Made by a program: the position numbers and the translations under genes | From: Streptomyces sp. ISL-1 | GTDB taxonomy: Bacteria; Actinomycetota; Actinomycetes; Streptomycetales; Streptomycetaceae | Direction of reading: 5' to 3' | Assembly (NCBI RefSeq): GCF_018614585.1 | Contig: NZ_JAGGOI010000003.1 | Span: forward strand, 147,005-211,004 | Length of the DNA: 64,000 nt | The notes under the pieces: model-generated | Told to the model about the DNA's origin: nothing | Database searches by the model: none | Seen by the model: the letters and a program-made list of their open reading frames with translations, nothing else | Part shown: positions 41,441 through 52,893 of the stretch, piece after piece | Position numbering within the stretch: the stretch's first letter is position 1 | How the letters are laid out: each line of letters starts with the position of its first letter

Positions 41441-41869
41441 ATGGCCGAAGTCAGCGCCGAGGCCCGTATCGAGGCACCGGCCGAGAAGGTCTGGGCCCGG
41501 CTGACGGACTTCTCCGGTTACGGCCAGTGGAACGCCACCCACACCAGCTTCCCCAAGGGCGGTCCGGCGCCCCTGGGGCTCGGTGCCACCTATGAGGAGA
41601 ACATGAAGCTCATGGGATTCCCGGCCGAAGTGGCCTGGACCGTGGACGAGTTCGAGGCCGGCCGCGTGCTGGGGATCAGGGGCAAAGGCCCGATGGGCGT
41701 CAGCGTCGCCAACCGCTACACGCTCACCCCGGACGGGGACGGCACAAAGGTGCGCATCGACGGGGAGTTCACCGGCGCCGCCGTATCGCTGATGGCGGGC
41801 AAGCTGAAGGACTCCGCGACCGCCGCACTCAATGAATCGCTGCGCAAGCTGGCCGGACTCGTCACCTGA
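41441..41869 (+). CDS. SRPBCC (START-like) small-molecule-binding protein
   Basis: A 142-residue helix-grip protein. AEVSAEARIEAPAEKVWARL, TDFSGYGQWNATHTSFP and the C-terminal helix DSATAALNESLRKLAGLV define the polyketide cyclase/dehydrase-like SRPBCC family. Close actinobacterial relatives are annotated as Rv0910-like toxins, but no antitoxin gene is adjacent (the usual partner is a small ribbon-helix-helix protein), so a lipid or ligand carrier role is just as likely. Confidence 0.82.
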   Translation: MAEVSAEARIEAPAEKVWARLTDFSGYGQWNATHTSFPKGGPAPLGLGATYEENMKLMGFPAEVAWTVDEFEAGRVLGIRGKGPMGVSVANRYTLTPDGDGTKVRIDGEFTGAAVSLMAGKLKDSATAALNESLRKLAGLVT

Positions 41870-41901
41870 GACTCGCCCCCATCCCCCGTACACCTGCTCA
41901 G

Positions 41902-41939
41902 GAGGAAGGGCCCCGCGCGGCTGCACGGGGCCCTTCCTC
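41902..41939. terminator. Bidirectional terminator between SRPBCC and PadR genes
   Basis: A perfect 14-bp stem (41902-41915 with 41926-41939) and 10-nt loop, sitting 32 bp after the SRPBCC stop and 17 bp after the PadR stop of convergent genes. Confidence 0.85.
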
Positions 41940-41956
41940 GCACCTCTCCGACGTAC

Positions 41957-42559
41957 TCAGTGCTCGTCGGCGAGGATCAGATAGAGCTTCTTGCGGGCTT
42001 CGTTGATCACGGCGACGGCCTTCTGCCGCTGCTCCGTGCTGCCGGTCTTCCAGACCTGGCCGAACGCCTCCATCAGGCCGAACCCGGCCTGCCGGATCTC
42101 GTTGACCGTCTCCCAGTCGACTCCACGCCCGGCCTCTTCCCACGGAGCCTCCGGCCCCGATTCGGCCTCGGCGCGCCCCGATTCGGTGAGCGTGAACAGG
42201 TTCTTGCCGCCCTCGCTCGCACTGGTGATGAGACCTTCGTCCTCGAGCAGCTGGAGCGTCGGGTAGACCGAGCCCGGGCTGGGCCGCCAGGCCCCGCCGC
42301 TGCGCTCGCCGATCTCCTGGATCATCTCGTAGCCGTGCATCGGCCGGTCCTTGAGCAGCGCCAGGATCGAAGCGCGCACATCACCGCGCCGCGCCCTTCC
42401 CCGGCCGCCGCCACGACCGCGTCCGCCACCGAAGGGTCCGCCGAACGGCGGCCCGAACGGGCCGAACGCCCCGCGCCGCCCCTCGAAGTCACCCCGACCC
42501 TGATGGCCGGGCCCGCAGTGCCCATGACCCTGACCGTGCTCTTGTCCATGTGAACGCAT
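41957..42559 (-). CDS. PadR family regulator with Gly/His/Arg-rich N-terminus
   Basis: A 200-residue regulator. Residues 1-60 are low complexity, His/Gly-rich (HGQEHGQGHGHCGPGHQG) then Gly/Phe/Pro/Arg-rich. The PadR winged helix follows (VRASILALLKDRPMHGYEMI; PSPGSVYPTLQLLEDEGLI) and a C-terminal dimerisation helix ends it. The His/Cys cluster could bind metal. It is probably autoregulated through the nearby CGATATATCG palindrome. ATG at 42559. Confidence 0.88.
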   Translation of the reverse strand: MRSHGQEHGQGHGHCGPGHQGRGDFEGRRGAFGPFGPPFGGPFGGGRGRGGGRGRARRGDVRASILALLKDRPMHGYEMIQEIGERSGGAWRPSPGSVYPTLQLLEDEGLITSASEGGKNLFTLTESGRAEAESGPEAPWEEAGRGVDWETVNEIRQAGFGLMEAFGQVWKTGSTEQRQKAVAVINEARKKLYLILADEH

Positions 42560-42600
42560 CGTTACGCTCCTTCCATCATTGATCTGTCGCGATGCGTCAA

Positions 42601-42610
42601 CGATATATCG
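42601..42610. promoter_or_regulatory. Palindrome in the PadR promoter
   Basis: CGATATATCG, a perfect 10-bp palindrome 42 bp upstream of the PadR start and 88 bp upstream of the divergent phzF-like start. It is A/T-rich against a GC-rich background, as expected for a PadR operator or an overlapping -10 element. Confidence 0.55.
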
Positions 42611-42697
42611 GAAGCCGCCAACTGGCAATGCTCAATCGGTCCAGCAACCCCGGATTGGCCTTGGCCTGCGGCTTTGCGCCGCCCCTACGGTCAGCTC

Positions 42698-43525
42698 ATG
42701 CGGATTCGAATCGTCGACGCCTTCACCGACCGCCCCTTCACCGGCAACCCCGCCGGAGTCCTGCTCCTGGACTCCGACCGGTTCCCTGACGACTCCTGGC
42801 TGCAGCGGGTGGCGACCGAGGTGAACCTCTCGGAGACCGCCTTCGCCCACCCCCTGCCCGCCGGCGGCGAGGCCGCCTGGGCGCTGCGCTGGTTCACCCC
42901 GGCCACCGAGGTGGAGATGTGCGGCCATGCCACGCTGGCCACCGCCCATGTGCTGCACACCACCGGCAACGCGAGCGGCACGGTGCGCTTCGCCGCGCTC
43001 TGCGGCATCCTCGCCGCCACCGCCCACGAGGACGGCATGATCACCCTCGACTTCCCGACCTCCCCGCTCACCCCAGTCGAGGTCCCGGACGGCGTCGCCG
43101 AGGCGCTCGGCGCCAAGGTCGTCTCGGCGCACTACACGGGCCCGCACATCGGCGACCTGGTCGTCGAACTGGCCGACGAGCAGGCCGTGCGGGCGCTGAC
43201 TCCGGACTGCCGCGCGCTGACGGCCCACTCCGAGCGCGGTGTCATCGCCACCGCGGCCGCCGAAGACCCCGCCGGCTCCTACGACTTCGTCTCGCGCGGC
43301 TTCTTCCCCCGGGTCGGCATCGACGAGGACCCGGTGACCGGCAGCGCGCACACGGCACTCGCTCCGTTCTGGTCCGCCCGTCTGGGGCGTACGGAACTGA
43401 CCGGCCTGCAGGCCTCCGCCCGCTCCGGCCTGGTCCGCACCTCACTGCGCGGCGAGCGCACCCTGCTCACCGGAAACGCCGTCACGGTCATCGACGGCGA
43501 GCTGCTGACCACGCCGAGCAGCTGA
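42698..43525 (+). CDS. PhzF family epimerase/isomerase-like protein
   Basis: A 275-residue member of the PhzF/DapF-fold family. FTGNPAGVLLL, the catalytic Glu in EVNLSETAFA, EMCGHATLATAHVL and GIDEDPVTGSAHTALAPF are all present, as is the usual length. PhzF itself isomerises trans-2,3-dihydro-3-hydroxyanthranilate, but no phenazine genes are nearby, and most homologues act on other substrates. ATG at 42698. Confidence 0.92.
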   Translation: MRIRIVDAFTDRPFTGNPAGVLLLDSDRFPDDSWLQRVATEVNLSETAFAHPLPAGGEAAWALRWFTPATEVEMCGHATLATAHVLHTTGNASGTVRFAALCGILAATAHEDGMITLDFPTSPLTPVEVPDGVAEALGAKVVSAHYTGPHIGDLVVELADEQAVRALTPDCRALTAHSERGVIATAAAEDPAGSYDFVSRGFFPRVGIDEDPVTGSAHTALAPFWSARLGRTELTGLQASARSGLVRTSLRGERTLLTGNAVTVIDGELLTTPSS

Positions 43526-43555
43526 CGACGGCCCGACCGGCATCCGCACACGCCG

Positions 43556-43585
43556 AGGGGCGTACGGCAGCCGCCGTACGCCCCT
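43556..43585. terminator. Bidirectional terminator after phzF-like and CPBP genes
   Basis: A 13-bp stem (AGGGGCGTACGGC at 43556-43568 pairing with 43573-43585) and a 4-nt AGCC loop between two convergent genes. Confidence 0.8.
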
Positions 43586-43596
43586 TCGTCCAGCGG

Positions 43597-44349
43597 TCAC
43601 GGCGTGGGCAGCCATCCCACCTTCCCGGCCAGCAGCGCGTACCCGACGAAGGCCGTGATGTCGAGCAGCGCGTGCGCGGCCACCAGCGGCCCGACCCGCC
43701 CCCACCGCCGGTAGAGCAGCACGAAGACAACACCCATCACCATGTTGCCGACGAAGCCGCCGATGCCCTGGTAGAGGTGGTACGAACCACGCAGCACCGA
43801 GCTCGCCACCAGCGCCGCCATCGGCGACCAGCCCAACTGCCCCAGTCTGCGCAGCAGATACCCGACGACGATCACTTCCTCCAGTACGGAGTTCTGGATC
43901 GCCGACAGGATCAGCACGGGGTACTTCCACCACACCTCGGGCAGCGCCTCCGGCACCACGGTGAGGTTGAACCCGGAGGCCCGCGCCACCAGATAGAACG
44001 CGAGCCCGGCGCTGCCGATGCCCGCCGCGACGAGGGCGCCGCGCCCGAGGTCGGACCATGGTCTGCTCCGGTCGAAACCGATCGCCCGCAGCCCAACGCC
44101 ATCCCGCAGCAGCAGATGCCCGACGAGCAGTACAGGCACCAGACCCGTCGCGATGTCGAAGAGCTGCCAGGCGAGATCGAGCCACGGCCGCCCAGGGGCG
44201 TACGACCCGTTCAGCGTCGCCGCCTGCTCCTTGAGGGCACCCGGCTTCGTCAGCGAACCCACGAAGCTGATCAGCGCGGACACTGCGCTCGCACCCAGCG
44301 AGACCGCGAGCACGAGCAGTGTCTCGGACCGCAAGATCCTTCGCGACAT
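43597..44349 (-). CDS. CPBP family intramembrane metalloprotease
   Basis: A 250-residue polytopic membrane protein with the CPBP (Abi/CAAX-like) motifs: motif 1 SVLEEVIVVGYLLRRL, motif 2 RGSYHLYQG and motif 3 AHALLDI. It is related to Rce1-like prenyl peptidases and to bacteriocin self-immunity proteins; the substrate is unknown. ATG at 44349 is preceded by AAGGGGG; a longer start at 44397 is possible. It diverges from the VWA gene. Confidence 0.88.
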   Translation of the reverse strand: MSRRILRSETLLVLAVSLGASAVSALISFVGSLTKPGALKEQAATLNGSYAPGRPWLDLAWQLFDIATGLVPVLLVGHLLLRDGVGLRAIGFDRSRPWSDLGRGALVAAGIGSAGLAFYLVARASGFNLTVVPEALPEVWWKYPVLILSAIQNSVLEEVIVVGYLLRRLGQLGWSPMAALVASSVLRGSYHLYQGIGGFVGNMVMGVVFVLLYRRWGRVGPLVAAHALLDITAFVGYALLAGKVGWLPTP

Positions 44350-44558
44350 GCCCCCTTGAGGATGAGAATCAGCCACGCGTCCCGCCTCCGCCTGCACACC
44401 TGCCTCCAGTTGAGTAATCCCGCCTCATCCACATCCTCGCCCCGCTAGGGTCTCGAATGCAGGTACGAAGATCGCACGCGACAGGCCGGGGGACGTGCGT
44501 CATCGCAATGACGCGGTCCCCTTTTCCTTGTTCATCGTTTCAAGGAGGGCACCACCGC

Positions 44559-46349
44559 ATGGGACGTCACAGCTTGCCCGACGACAGGGCGAGGGACACA
44601 GCCAGGTCCCGTCCGCGTGAACGCCGTCGTACGATCGCCATCGCCACGATGCTCCTCCTGGCAGTGGCGGCGGGGACGGGGATCGCCGCGCAGAGCGGCT
44701 TGCTGTCCTTCGCGGAGCCGTGCGAGGGCTCCACCGTGCGCCTCGACGTCGTCGCTTCCCCCGACATCGCCCCGGCCGTGCGCGAGGTCGCCGACCGCGC
44801 CCGCGAGGAGAAGATCACCTCGGACGGTCAGTGCATGGACATACGCGTCACCGCCCGCGAGAACTACGAGGTCGCGCAGGAACTCGCCGCCGCCAGCGCC
44901 ACGCCCGACTACGAAGTCTGGGTGCCCGACTCAGGCGTGTGGTCCCAGCGCGCCAAGGCGCTCGAGGACGGAGTACCGCTGACACCGGCCGGCAATGTCG
45001 CCGTGTCACCGGTCGCCCTGGCCACGGTCCACTCGGCGGGCGCCACGCTGGGCTGGCCCACGAAGACGTACACCTGGGCGCAGTTGGCGGCAGCCACCAC
45101 CGCGACGGACGAGATCCGCCTCGGCGCCGCCGACCCCGCCCGCAGCGCCACCGGGCTGCTCGCGCTCACCAGCGTCTCCCGGTCCACTGCGCAGGAGGGC
45201 CCGGAGGCCGACACCAGGGTCGCGGCCACCGCCAAACTGCTGTCGCAGCGGGTCTCCGAGGCGGACGCGCAGCTCCTGCGCACCCTGGCGCCCGATTCCG
45301 GCACGGGGGCCGACTCCCGCCGCAACCAGGCCGTGTTCCTGTCCGAGCAGGCCGCCTTCGCCTACAACTCCGCCCATGACGGCGCCGGCGACCTCGATCT
45401 GTTCTATCCCAATGACGCCACGCCCCGGCTGGACTATCCGTTCACTTTGGTCGACGAGGGCGGCCTGAGCACCGACGAGGGCCGGGCCGCCACCCGCTTC
45501 GTGGCGCTGCTCGGCGAGAAGGAGTCCCGGCGGACGCTGGCGGCGCACGGCTTCCGCCCTGCCGACAACACGGTCGACGACAGCCTCGTACGCGCCGCGG
45601 GCGGCAGCGACCCACAGCCGTACGACGCGTCCAAGGTCGCGGCCGCGCCGCTGTCGTCGGACGCCCTCGAGGAGACGCTGGGGCTGTGGACCATCACCGT
45701 GCGGAGCGCCCGGCTGAGCACGGTCGTCGACGTTTCGGGGTCCATGGGATTGCCGGTGCCGGGCCGTGGCTCGCAGAGCCGGCTCGATGTCACCAAAGCC
45801 TCCCTCCTCCAGGCGCTTGACCAGTTCACGCCCGATGACGAGATCGGGCTGTGGGAGTTCGCGGCCGGGCTCGACGGCCCGCGGGACTACCGCCAGCTGG
45901 TGGCGACGGCGCGGCTCGGCGCTCCCGCCAAGGGCGAAGGCACCCAGCGGGCGCGGCTGGCCAAGGCATTCGAGGAGCTCGCGCCCGTGCCGGACGGTGC
46001 GACCGGTCTCTACGACACGACGCTCGCGGCCTACAAAGAGGCCCAGGCCACCTATGCGGAGGGCAAGTTCAACGCCGTGGTCATCCTCACCGACGGCGCC
46101 AACCAGGACCAGTTCGGCATCTCCCGCAGCTCGCTGATCACCGAGCTGAAGGAGCGCACCGACACGGAGCGCCCGGTGCCGCTGATCGCCATCGCGGTCG
46201 GGCCCGACGCCGACCTCTCGGAGGTCGACCAGATCGCCAGGGCGACCGGCGGGGCCGGCTACCAGGTCAGCGACCCGGCCGAGATCCAGACCGTGATCCT
46301 CAAGGCGATCATGGCCGTCGGCCAGGCGGGCGGAACCGCCGCTCAGTGA
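44559..46349 (+). CDS. Membrane-anchored solute-binding-like plus von Willebrand A protein
   Basis: A 596-residue protein. The N-terminal signal anchor (about 25-45) is followed by an extracellular solute-binding protein-like domain (about 50-390; LDVVASPDIAPAVREVADRA, RENYEVAQELAAASATPDYE). The C-terminal VWA domain has a complete MIDAS (DVSGSMG, then ...GATGLYDTTLA and VVILTDGANQD). The combination occurs widely in Streptomyces. It is probably an extracytoplasmic metal-dependent adhesion or sensor protein. The start is set by AAGGAGG at 44542-44548. Confidence 0.88.
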   Translation: MGRHSLPDDRARDTARSRPRERRRTIAIATMLLLAVAAGTGIAAQSGLLSFAEPCEGSTVRLDVVASPDIAPAVREVADRAREEKITSDGQCMDIRVTARENYEVAQELAAASATPDYEVWVPDSGVWSQRAKALEDGVPLTPAGNVAVSPVALATVHSAGATLGWPTKTYTWAQLAAATTATDEIRLGAADPARSATGLLALTSVSRSTAQEGPEADTRVAATAKLLSQRVSEADAQLLRTLAPDSGTGADSRRNQAVFLSEQAAFAYNSAHDGAGDLDLFYPNDATPRLDYPFTLVDEGGLSTDEGRAATRFVALLGEKESRRTLAAHGFRPADNTVDDSLVRAAGGSDPQPYDASKVAAAPLSSDALEETLGLWTITVRSARLSTVVDVSGSMGLPVPGRGSQSRLDVTKASLLQALDQFTPDDEIGLWEFAAGLDGPRDYRQLVATARLGAPAKGEGTQRARLAKAFEELAPVPDGATGLYDTTLAAYKEAQATYAEGKFNAVVILTDGANQDQFGISRSSLITELKERTDTERPVPLIAIAVGPDADLSEVDQIARATGGAGYQVSDPAEIQTVILKAIMAVGQAGGTAAQ

Positions 46350-46411
46350 GTACCTCTGAACGAAGGCCCGCTCAGTGAAGGCCCGCACCCGCTCAGTGGA
46401 GGCCCGCTCAG
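46341..46411. repeat. Short direct repeats between convergent VWA and ligase genes
   Basis: GCTCAGTG recurs at 46341, 46371 and 46391, and GCTCAGGAG at 46406, each joined by AGGCCC-containing spacers. It looks like an imperfect expanding repeat spanning the VWA 3' end and reaching the ligase stop at 46408. Confidence 0.55.
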
Positions 46412-47919
46412 GAGTGCGCACCGGGGAAGCCGACCGGCCAGGTGTGCACCGGCTCGCCCTCGTGCATCAGCTCGCAGTAACGGCGGGTGGTGGCCGCGAG
46501 GGCGGCGTCCCGTTCGAGACCGGCCTCCAGCGCGCGGTGGTACGTGTCGACCTGCCACGACGCCCCGTTCACCCGCCGCTTGCACCGCTCCTCGATCACA
46601 CCGAGGTAGAAGTCGCGGTCGGCAGGCTCGACGTTCCACGCGTCCAGTCCCGCCGCGGCGAGCGGCAGCAGCTCGTCGCGTACGAGTTTGACGACCGGTA
46701 CTCGCGTGATGCCGCCGGCCCGGCCCGGTCGCGGCCACTGGAGCTCGGCGTCGATACCGTGGCGGCACGCGGTGTCGAAGTTGTCGGCCGCGGCGGCGAA
46801 GGGCAGCTTGCTCCACACCGGCCGGGCCTCCTCGGCGAGCGCGCGCACCAGCCCGTAGTAGAAGGCGGTGTTGGCGATCACATCGGTGACCGTGGGCCCG
46901 GCGGGCAGTACGCGGTTCTCCACCCGTAGGTGGGGCACGCCGTCGACGACTCCGTAGACCGGGCGGTTCCAGCGGTAGACCGTGCCGTTGTGCAGGACGA
47001 GTTCCTGAAGCCGCGGTACGCCGCCGTCGTCGAGCACTCGCAGGGGGTCCTCCTCGTCGCAGATCGGCAGCAGGGCTGGGAAGTAGCGCAGATTCTCCTC
47101 GAAGAGGTCGTACGCCGAGCTCACCCAGCGCTCGCCGAACCAGGTACGCGGCCGGACCCCCTGGGCCTGGAGCTCGGGCGGTCGGGTGTCGGTGGCCTGC
47201 TGGAACAGCGGCGGCCGCGACTCGCGCCACAGCTCCCTGCCGAACAGGAAGGGCGAGTTGGCGCCCACGGCGACCTGCACGGCGGCCACCGCCTGCGCGG
47301 CGTTCCACACATCGGCGAAGCGCGCAGGCGTCACCTGGAGGTGCAACTGCACCGAGGTGCAGGCTGACTCGGGAGCAATCGACGCCGAGGTGCAGGTCAG
47401 CCGCTCCACGCCTTCGATGTCGAGCGTGAAGTCCTCGCCGCGTGCCGCCACGATCTGGTCGTTGAGCAGCATATATCTGTCGACGTCGGAGAGATTCGCG
47501 GAGACCAGGTCGTGCTGGGCGAGCGTCGGCAGAATTCCGATCATCACGATCCCCGAGCCCACCTCGGCCGCTTTCCGGTGCGCATATCCGAGACCGGTGC
47601 GCAACTCCTCGGCCAGCTGGTCCAGAACACGCCCGCTCAACCGGTGCGGAACGATATTTACTTCCAGGTTGAACATACCGAGCTCGGTCTGGAAATCATG
47701 GCTCGCGATGCGCTTCAGAACTTCCGCATTCATCATCCGCGGCAGCCCGTCGGCACCTGCCAGATTCAGCTCGATCTCGAGGCCCATGAGATTTCTGGGC
47801 CGGTCGAACCGTTTCTCCGCCAGGAGCCTCCCCAGACCCGCGAGGCACTGCTGCAACTTTCGCCGGTACCTCAGCCGATCGGACAGGTCGATCCCGCCTG
47901 CCACGACCTTCTCCCCCAT
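46408..47919 (-). CDS. Glutamate-cysteine ligase (GCS2)-family protein
   Basis: A 503-residue ATP-dependent carboxylate-amine ligase-like protein. LMGLEIELNLAGADGLPRM (acidic Mg-binding segment), MFNLEVNIVPHRL, TSVQLHLQVTP and HLRVENRVLPAGPTVTD match the GCS2 family. Actinobacterial relatives include EgtA and many uncharacterised ligases. No egtBCDE genes are adjacent, so the substrate is uncertain. It is a stand-alone gene with a long upstream gap. Confidence 0.85.
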   Translation of the reverse strand: MGEKVVAGGIDLSDRLRYRRKLQQCLAGLGRLLAEKRFDRPRNLMGLEIELNLAGADGLPRMMNAEVLKRIASHDFQTELGMFNLEVNIVPHRLSGRVLDQLAEELRTGLGYAHRKAAEVGSGIVMIGILPTLAQHDLVSANLSDVDRYMLLNDQIVAARGEDFTLDIEGVERLTCTSASIAPESACTSVQLHLQVTPARFADVWNAAQAVAAVQVAVGANSPFLFGRELWRESRPPLFQQATDTRPPELQAQGVRPRTWFGERWVSSAYDLFEENLRYFPALLPICDEEDPLRVLDDGGVPRLQELVLHNGTVYRWNRPVYGVVDGVPHLRVENRVLPAGPTVTDVIANTAFYYGLVRALAEEARPVWSKLPFAAAADNFDTACRHGIDAELQWPRPGRAGGITRVPVVKLVRDELLPLAAAGLDAWNVEPADRDFYLGVIEERCKRRVNGASWQVDTYHRALEAGLERDAALAATTRRYCELMHEGEPVHTWPVGFPGAHS

Positions 47920-48414
47920 CGAAGCGTCCCTCCTCGAGTGGGCACCACGCAGCCTCAGCCGCTCGCGTCACGGACGATAATGCCCAGACTGGCCGATCTA
48001 TAACGCCCCGCGAACGGTCCGCTGCCGGTAGCGTGTGCCGAGTGTTCGAGCGGCACATTCCGTCGGCATGATGCACTACGCAGTTACCACCGCTCGATGC
48101 CTGGTGAAAAGCCCCGACAGGTTTCGGCCTACCGCTCGGCCGCTAAAATCCCAGGCTGCGGACCTGCCGTCACGGAAAATCGGGAGAAAAAACCGCAACA
48201 AAAAGACCTGATACACCCTTGCCGGAAATACGCTCGAGCGCTAGCGGAAACACTGTGAGAACGCGAGTCGTATAAACTCCGTGAACGAGGCAGAGAGTTG
48301 GCGCCCGGTGGCCTTTCCGGCCCCCTCTGGCCCCGCACGCTGACAGCGCCGTCCGCACCTGCCATCGCACCAACCCTTGCACCAACGTGTCTCCGAAGTG
48401 AGAGGCGACCCATC
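47920..48414. other. 495-bp divergent intergenic region
   Basis: It lies between the GCS2-type ligase and the 195-residue conserved protein. It is less GC-rich than the surroundings, with A-tracts around 48175-48210 and a TATAAA at 48271-48276 that could be a -10 element, but no matching -35 at standard spacing. No convincing coding frame. It should contain both promoters. Confidence 0.35.
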
Positions 48415-49002
48415 ATGCCGCTGCATGTCCCCCCGGCTCCCGCGCCTGCCCTGCGCAGCGTCCTCGCGGCACTCGGTTCCCCGACAGCCGTCCGCGAGGC
48501 CCGTACGCCCGCTCTCAGGTCCGTCCAGGGATCTCTGAGCCCCGAATTGCCGCTTCCCGTCCATGTACTGGATCAGATCGTCCCGAGCGACAGTGCCCCC
48601 TACACCCGCCTCACGGGCTGGCGTTTCCTGATCCGCAGCGGCGAACGAGCCGTGGCCGCGGCGGACACGATCCTCACCCCCGACGGCTGGACCTTCTCCC
48701 ACTTCTTCGAAGGGCCCTATCTGAGCTCCACCGAACGGGCGCTGCGCCAGGCCGAGTCCATGGGGACTCATTTCCAGCCAAGACTGCTCTCCATCCCCGA
48801 GCTCTACATGCTCACCCTCTGGCTGCACGGCGACACGGACGCCGACGCCTCGGCCGGCACACCCCGTCCGACCGACGTCCTGGTGCCGCTGCGCCCGGCG
48901 CCTCCCGGCATCACGGCCCACCGGCCGCACCGGGTCGCGGATCTGCTGCCGCTGATGACCCTGCGGCTCACACCCGCACCACTGCTCGGCTCCCCGGCCT
49001 GA
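48415..49002 (+). CDS. Conserved hypothetical protein, 195 residues
   Basis: ATG at 48415 with a GAGAGG ribosome-site-like stretch just upstream. Soluble; the segments LDQIVPSDSAPYTRLTGWRF, LIRSGERAVAAADTILTPDG and LPLMTLRLTPAPLLG look conserved. The N- and C-terminal ends are Pro/Ala-rich. The central part alternates strands and helices, with EGPYLSSTERALRQAESM. No family function is recognised; the style is typical of Streptomyces-specific proteins. Confidence 0.7.
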   Translation: MPLHVPPAPAPALRSVLAALGSPTAVREARTPALRSVQGSLSPELPLPVHVLDQIVPSDSAPYTRLTGWRFLIRSGERAVAAADTILTPDGWTFSHFFEGPYLSSTERALRQAESMGTHFQPRLLSIPELYMLTLWLHGDTDADASAGTPRPTDVLVPLRPAPPGITAHRPHRVADLLPLMTLRLTPAPLLGSPA

Positions 49003-49331
49003 CCGTCCACCCTCGCTCGCGAGCCGCTCGAGCCCAGCTCACGCCCCCTTCGCGCCCCGTGACCACTCGGTCGCGGGGCGCATTGCTGCCCCATCCGGAC
49101 TAGCCCATACCGGCCACCCCGAACCACCCGAAAGGACAATGGAGTTGAGCTGAACCGTCCGCCCGGGTGATACGTCATTAACCAGTAAGAAGAGCTGCCG
49201 CGAAATCCCTGCGGATTGACGCCCGTGGGGCAACACTGGGATCCGACCGACAGATACGGGGGGCGGCCATGAACACCTCATCGAGCCGCAGGACAGTCAC
49301 AGTCACTACAACGCAGCGAGAGAACCCACCC
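49003..49331. other. Intergenic region before the DUF5999 gene
   Basis: 329 bp. The DUF5999 frame is open back to an ATG at 49269 (MNTSSSRRT), but family similarity starts only at 49332. No other gene seen; it presumably contains the DUF5999 promoter. Confidence 0.35.
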
Positions 49332-49538
49332 ATGTGCCAGCACAAACCAGCCTGCCCGACATCCGACTCAGCCGACCGGGAAGCCGCCCGTCTCATGGCG
49401 CACCACCCGGAGCAGGGCTGGAGCCTGCTGTGCAACGGCGTCCTGCTCTTCGAGGACACCGGTGAGCTGCTGCCGGACGGCCAGATCATCGCGCCGCACC
49501 GGCCGCGTGGGAGCGGGCAGGTGATGACGGCCGCCTAA
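49332..49538 (+). CDS. DUF5999 small protein
   Basis: A 68-residue protein opening with the family hallmark MCQHKPACPTSDSADREAAR and continuing HHPEQGWSLLCNGVLLFEDT then GELLPDG. It has three Cys and one His in the first 60 residues, suggesting possible metal binding. The family is nearly confined to Streptomyces and relatives and often occurs in several copies. Function unknown. A strong hairpin follows. Confidence 0.85.
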   Translation: MCQHKPACPTSDSADREAARLMAHHPEQGWSLLCNGVLLFEDTGELLPDGQIIAPHRPRGSGQVMTAA

Positions 49539-49556
49539 CGCCGTCCGTACGACAAG

Positions 49557-49592
49557 GGGGCCGGCCCGGAGACGGATCTCCGCACCGGCCCC
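49557..49592. terminator. Terminator hairpin between DUF5999 and gcvP
   Basis: GGGGCCGG (49557-49564) pairs with CCGGCCCC (49585-49592), with an inner stem CGGAGA/TCTCCG. It lies between convergent stop codons (49538 and 49617) and probably serves both. Confidence 0.8.
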
Positions 49593-49616
49593 GACGCATG
49601 TGCGCCGCCGTGTCCG

Positions 49617-52502
<2,886 letters not shown>

Positions 52503-52562
52503 AGGAGGCCTCCTGGTCTGACACGACCGGCGAGGGGCACCACGGCGCGGATGCCCGGACGG

Positions 52563-52770
52563 CCTCCCCCTCTGTCATCTCAACCTGAGAGTTTCACCGG
52601 GGCGCACGGATGTGACGCTCCGGCTTTCACCGTCGGTGAGAGCGGATGCCGTCCGACGCCCGCCCTGCTTTCCAGAGTGACCTCGTCCGTGCGGTACAGG
52701 GGCCTGAGAGATTCCGGGGAGGATTTGCTCCTTCGGCGCCGCCGGCACGTTCACCGGTGGACTCTCCCGC
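52563..52770 (-). ncRNA. Tandem glycine riboswitch upstream of gcvP
   Basis: On the minus strand, starting near 52770, the aptamer hallmarks appear twice. Aptamer 1 has GGGAGAG, the P3 region GCCGAAGGAGCAA, and the closing CUCUCAGG. A linker with GUCACUCUGGAAAGC follows. Aptamer 2 has GCUCUCACC, GGUGAAAGCC, GGUGAAACUCUCAGG and the AUGACAGAGGGGGAGG tail. The order and spacing match the gcvT-class glycine riboswitch with two cooperative aptamers. The expression platform lies between 52562 and the gcvP start at 52502. It is most likely an ON switch for glycine cleavage. Confidence 0.92.
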
Positions 52771-52893
52771 ACGGGGTCAGCAGCCGTTTGCCAGCCTACC
52801 AGCGCGCCCCCTCGGCGATCGCTCAAGTGGCCGACACCCCCGATGTGCACTTTTGTAGTATTTACAGAGCAGTTGCGACCAATTGGAGGGACC

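Noticed and set aside
41441..41869. SRPBCC protein as the toxin of a toxin-antitoxin pair
   Set aside because: No small antitoxin-like gene is adjacent; the upstream 212 bp contain none and the downstream neighbour is a convergent PadR gene.
42698..43525. PhzF-like gene as part of a phenazine cluster
   Set aside because: No other phenazine genes are nearby; PhzF-fold proteins are widespread with unrelated roles.
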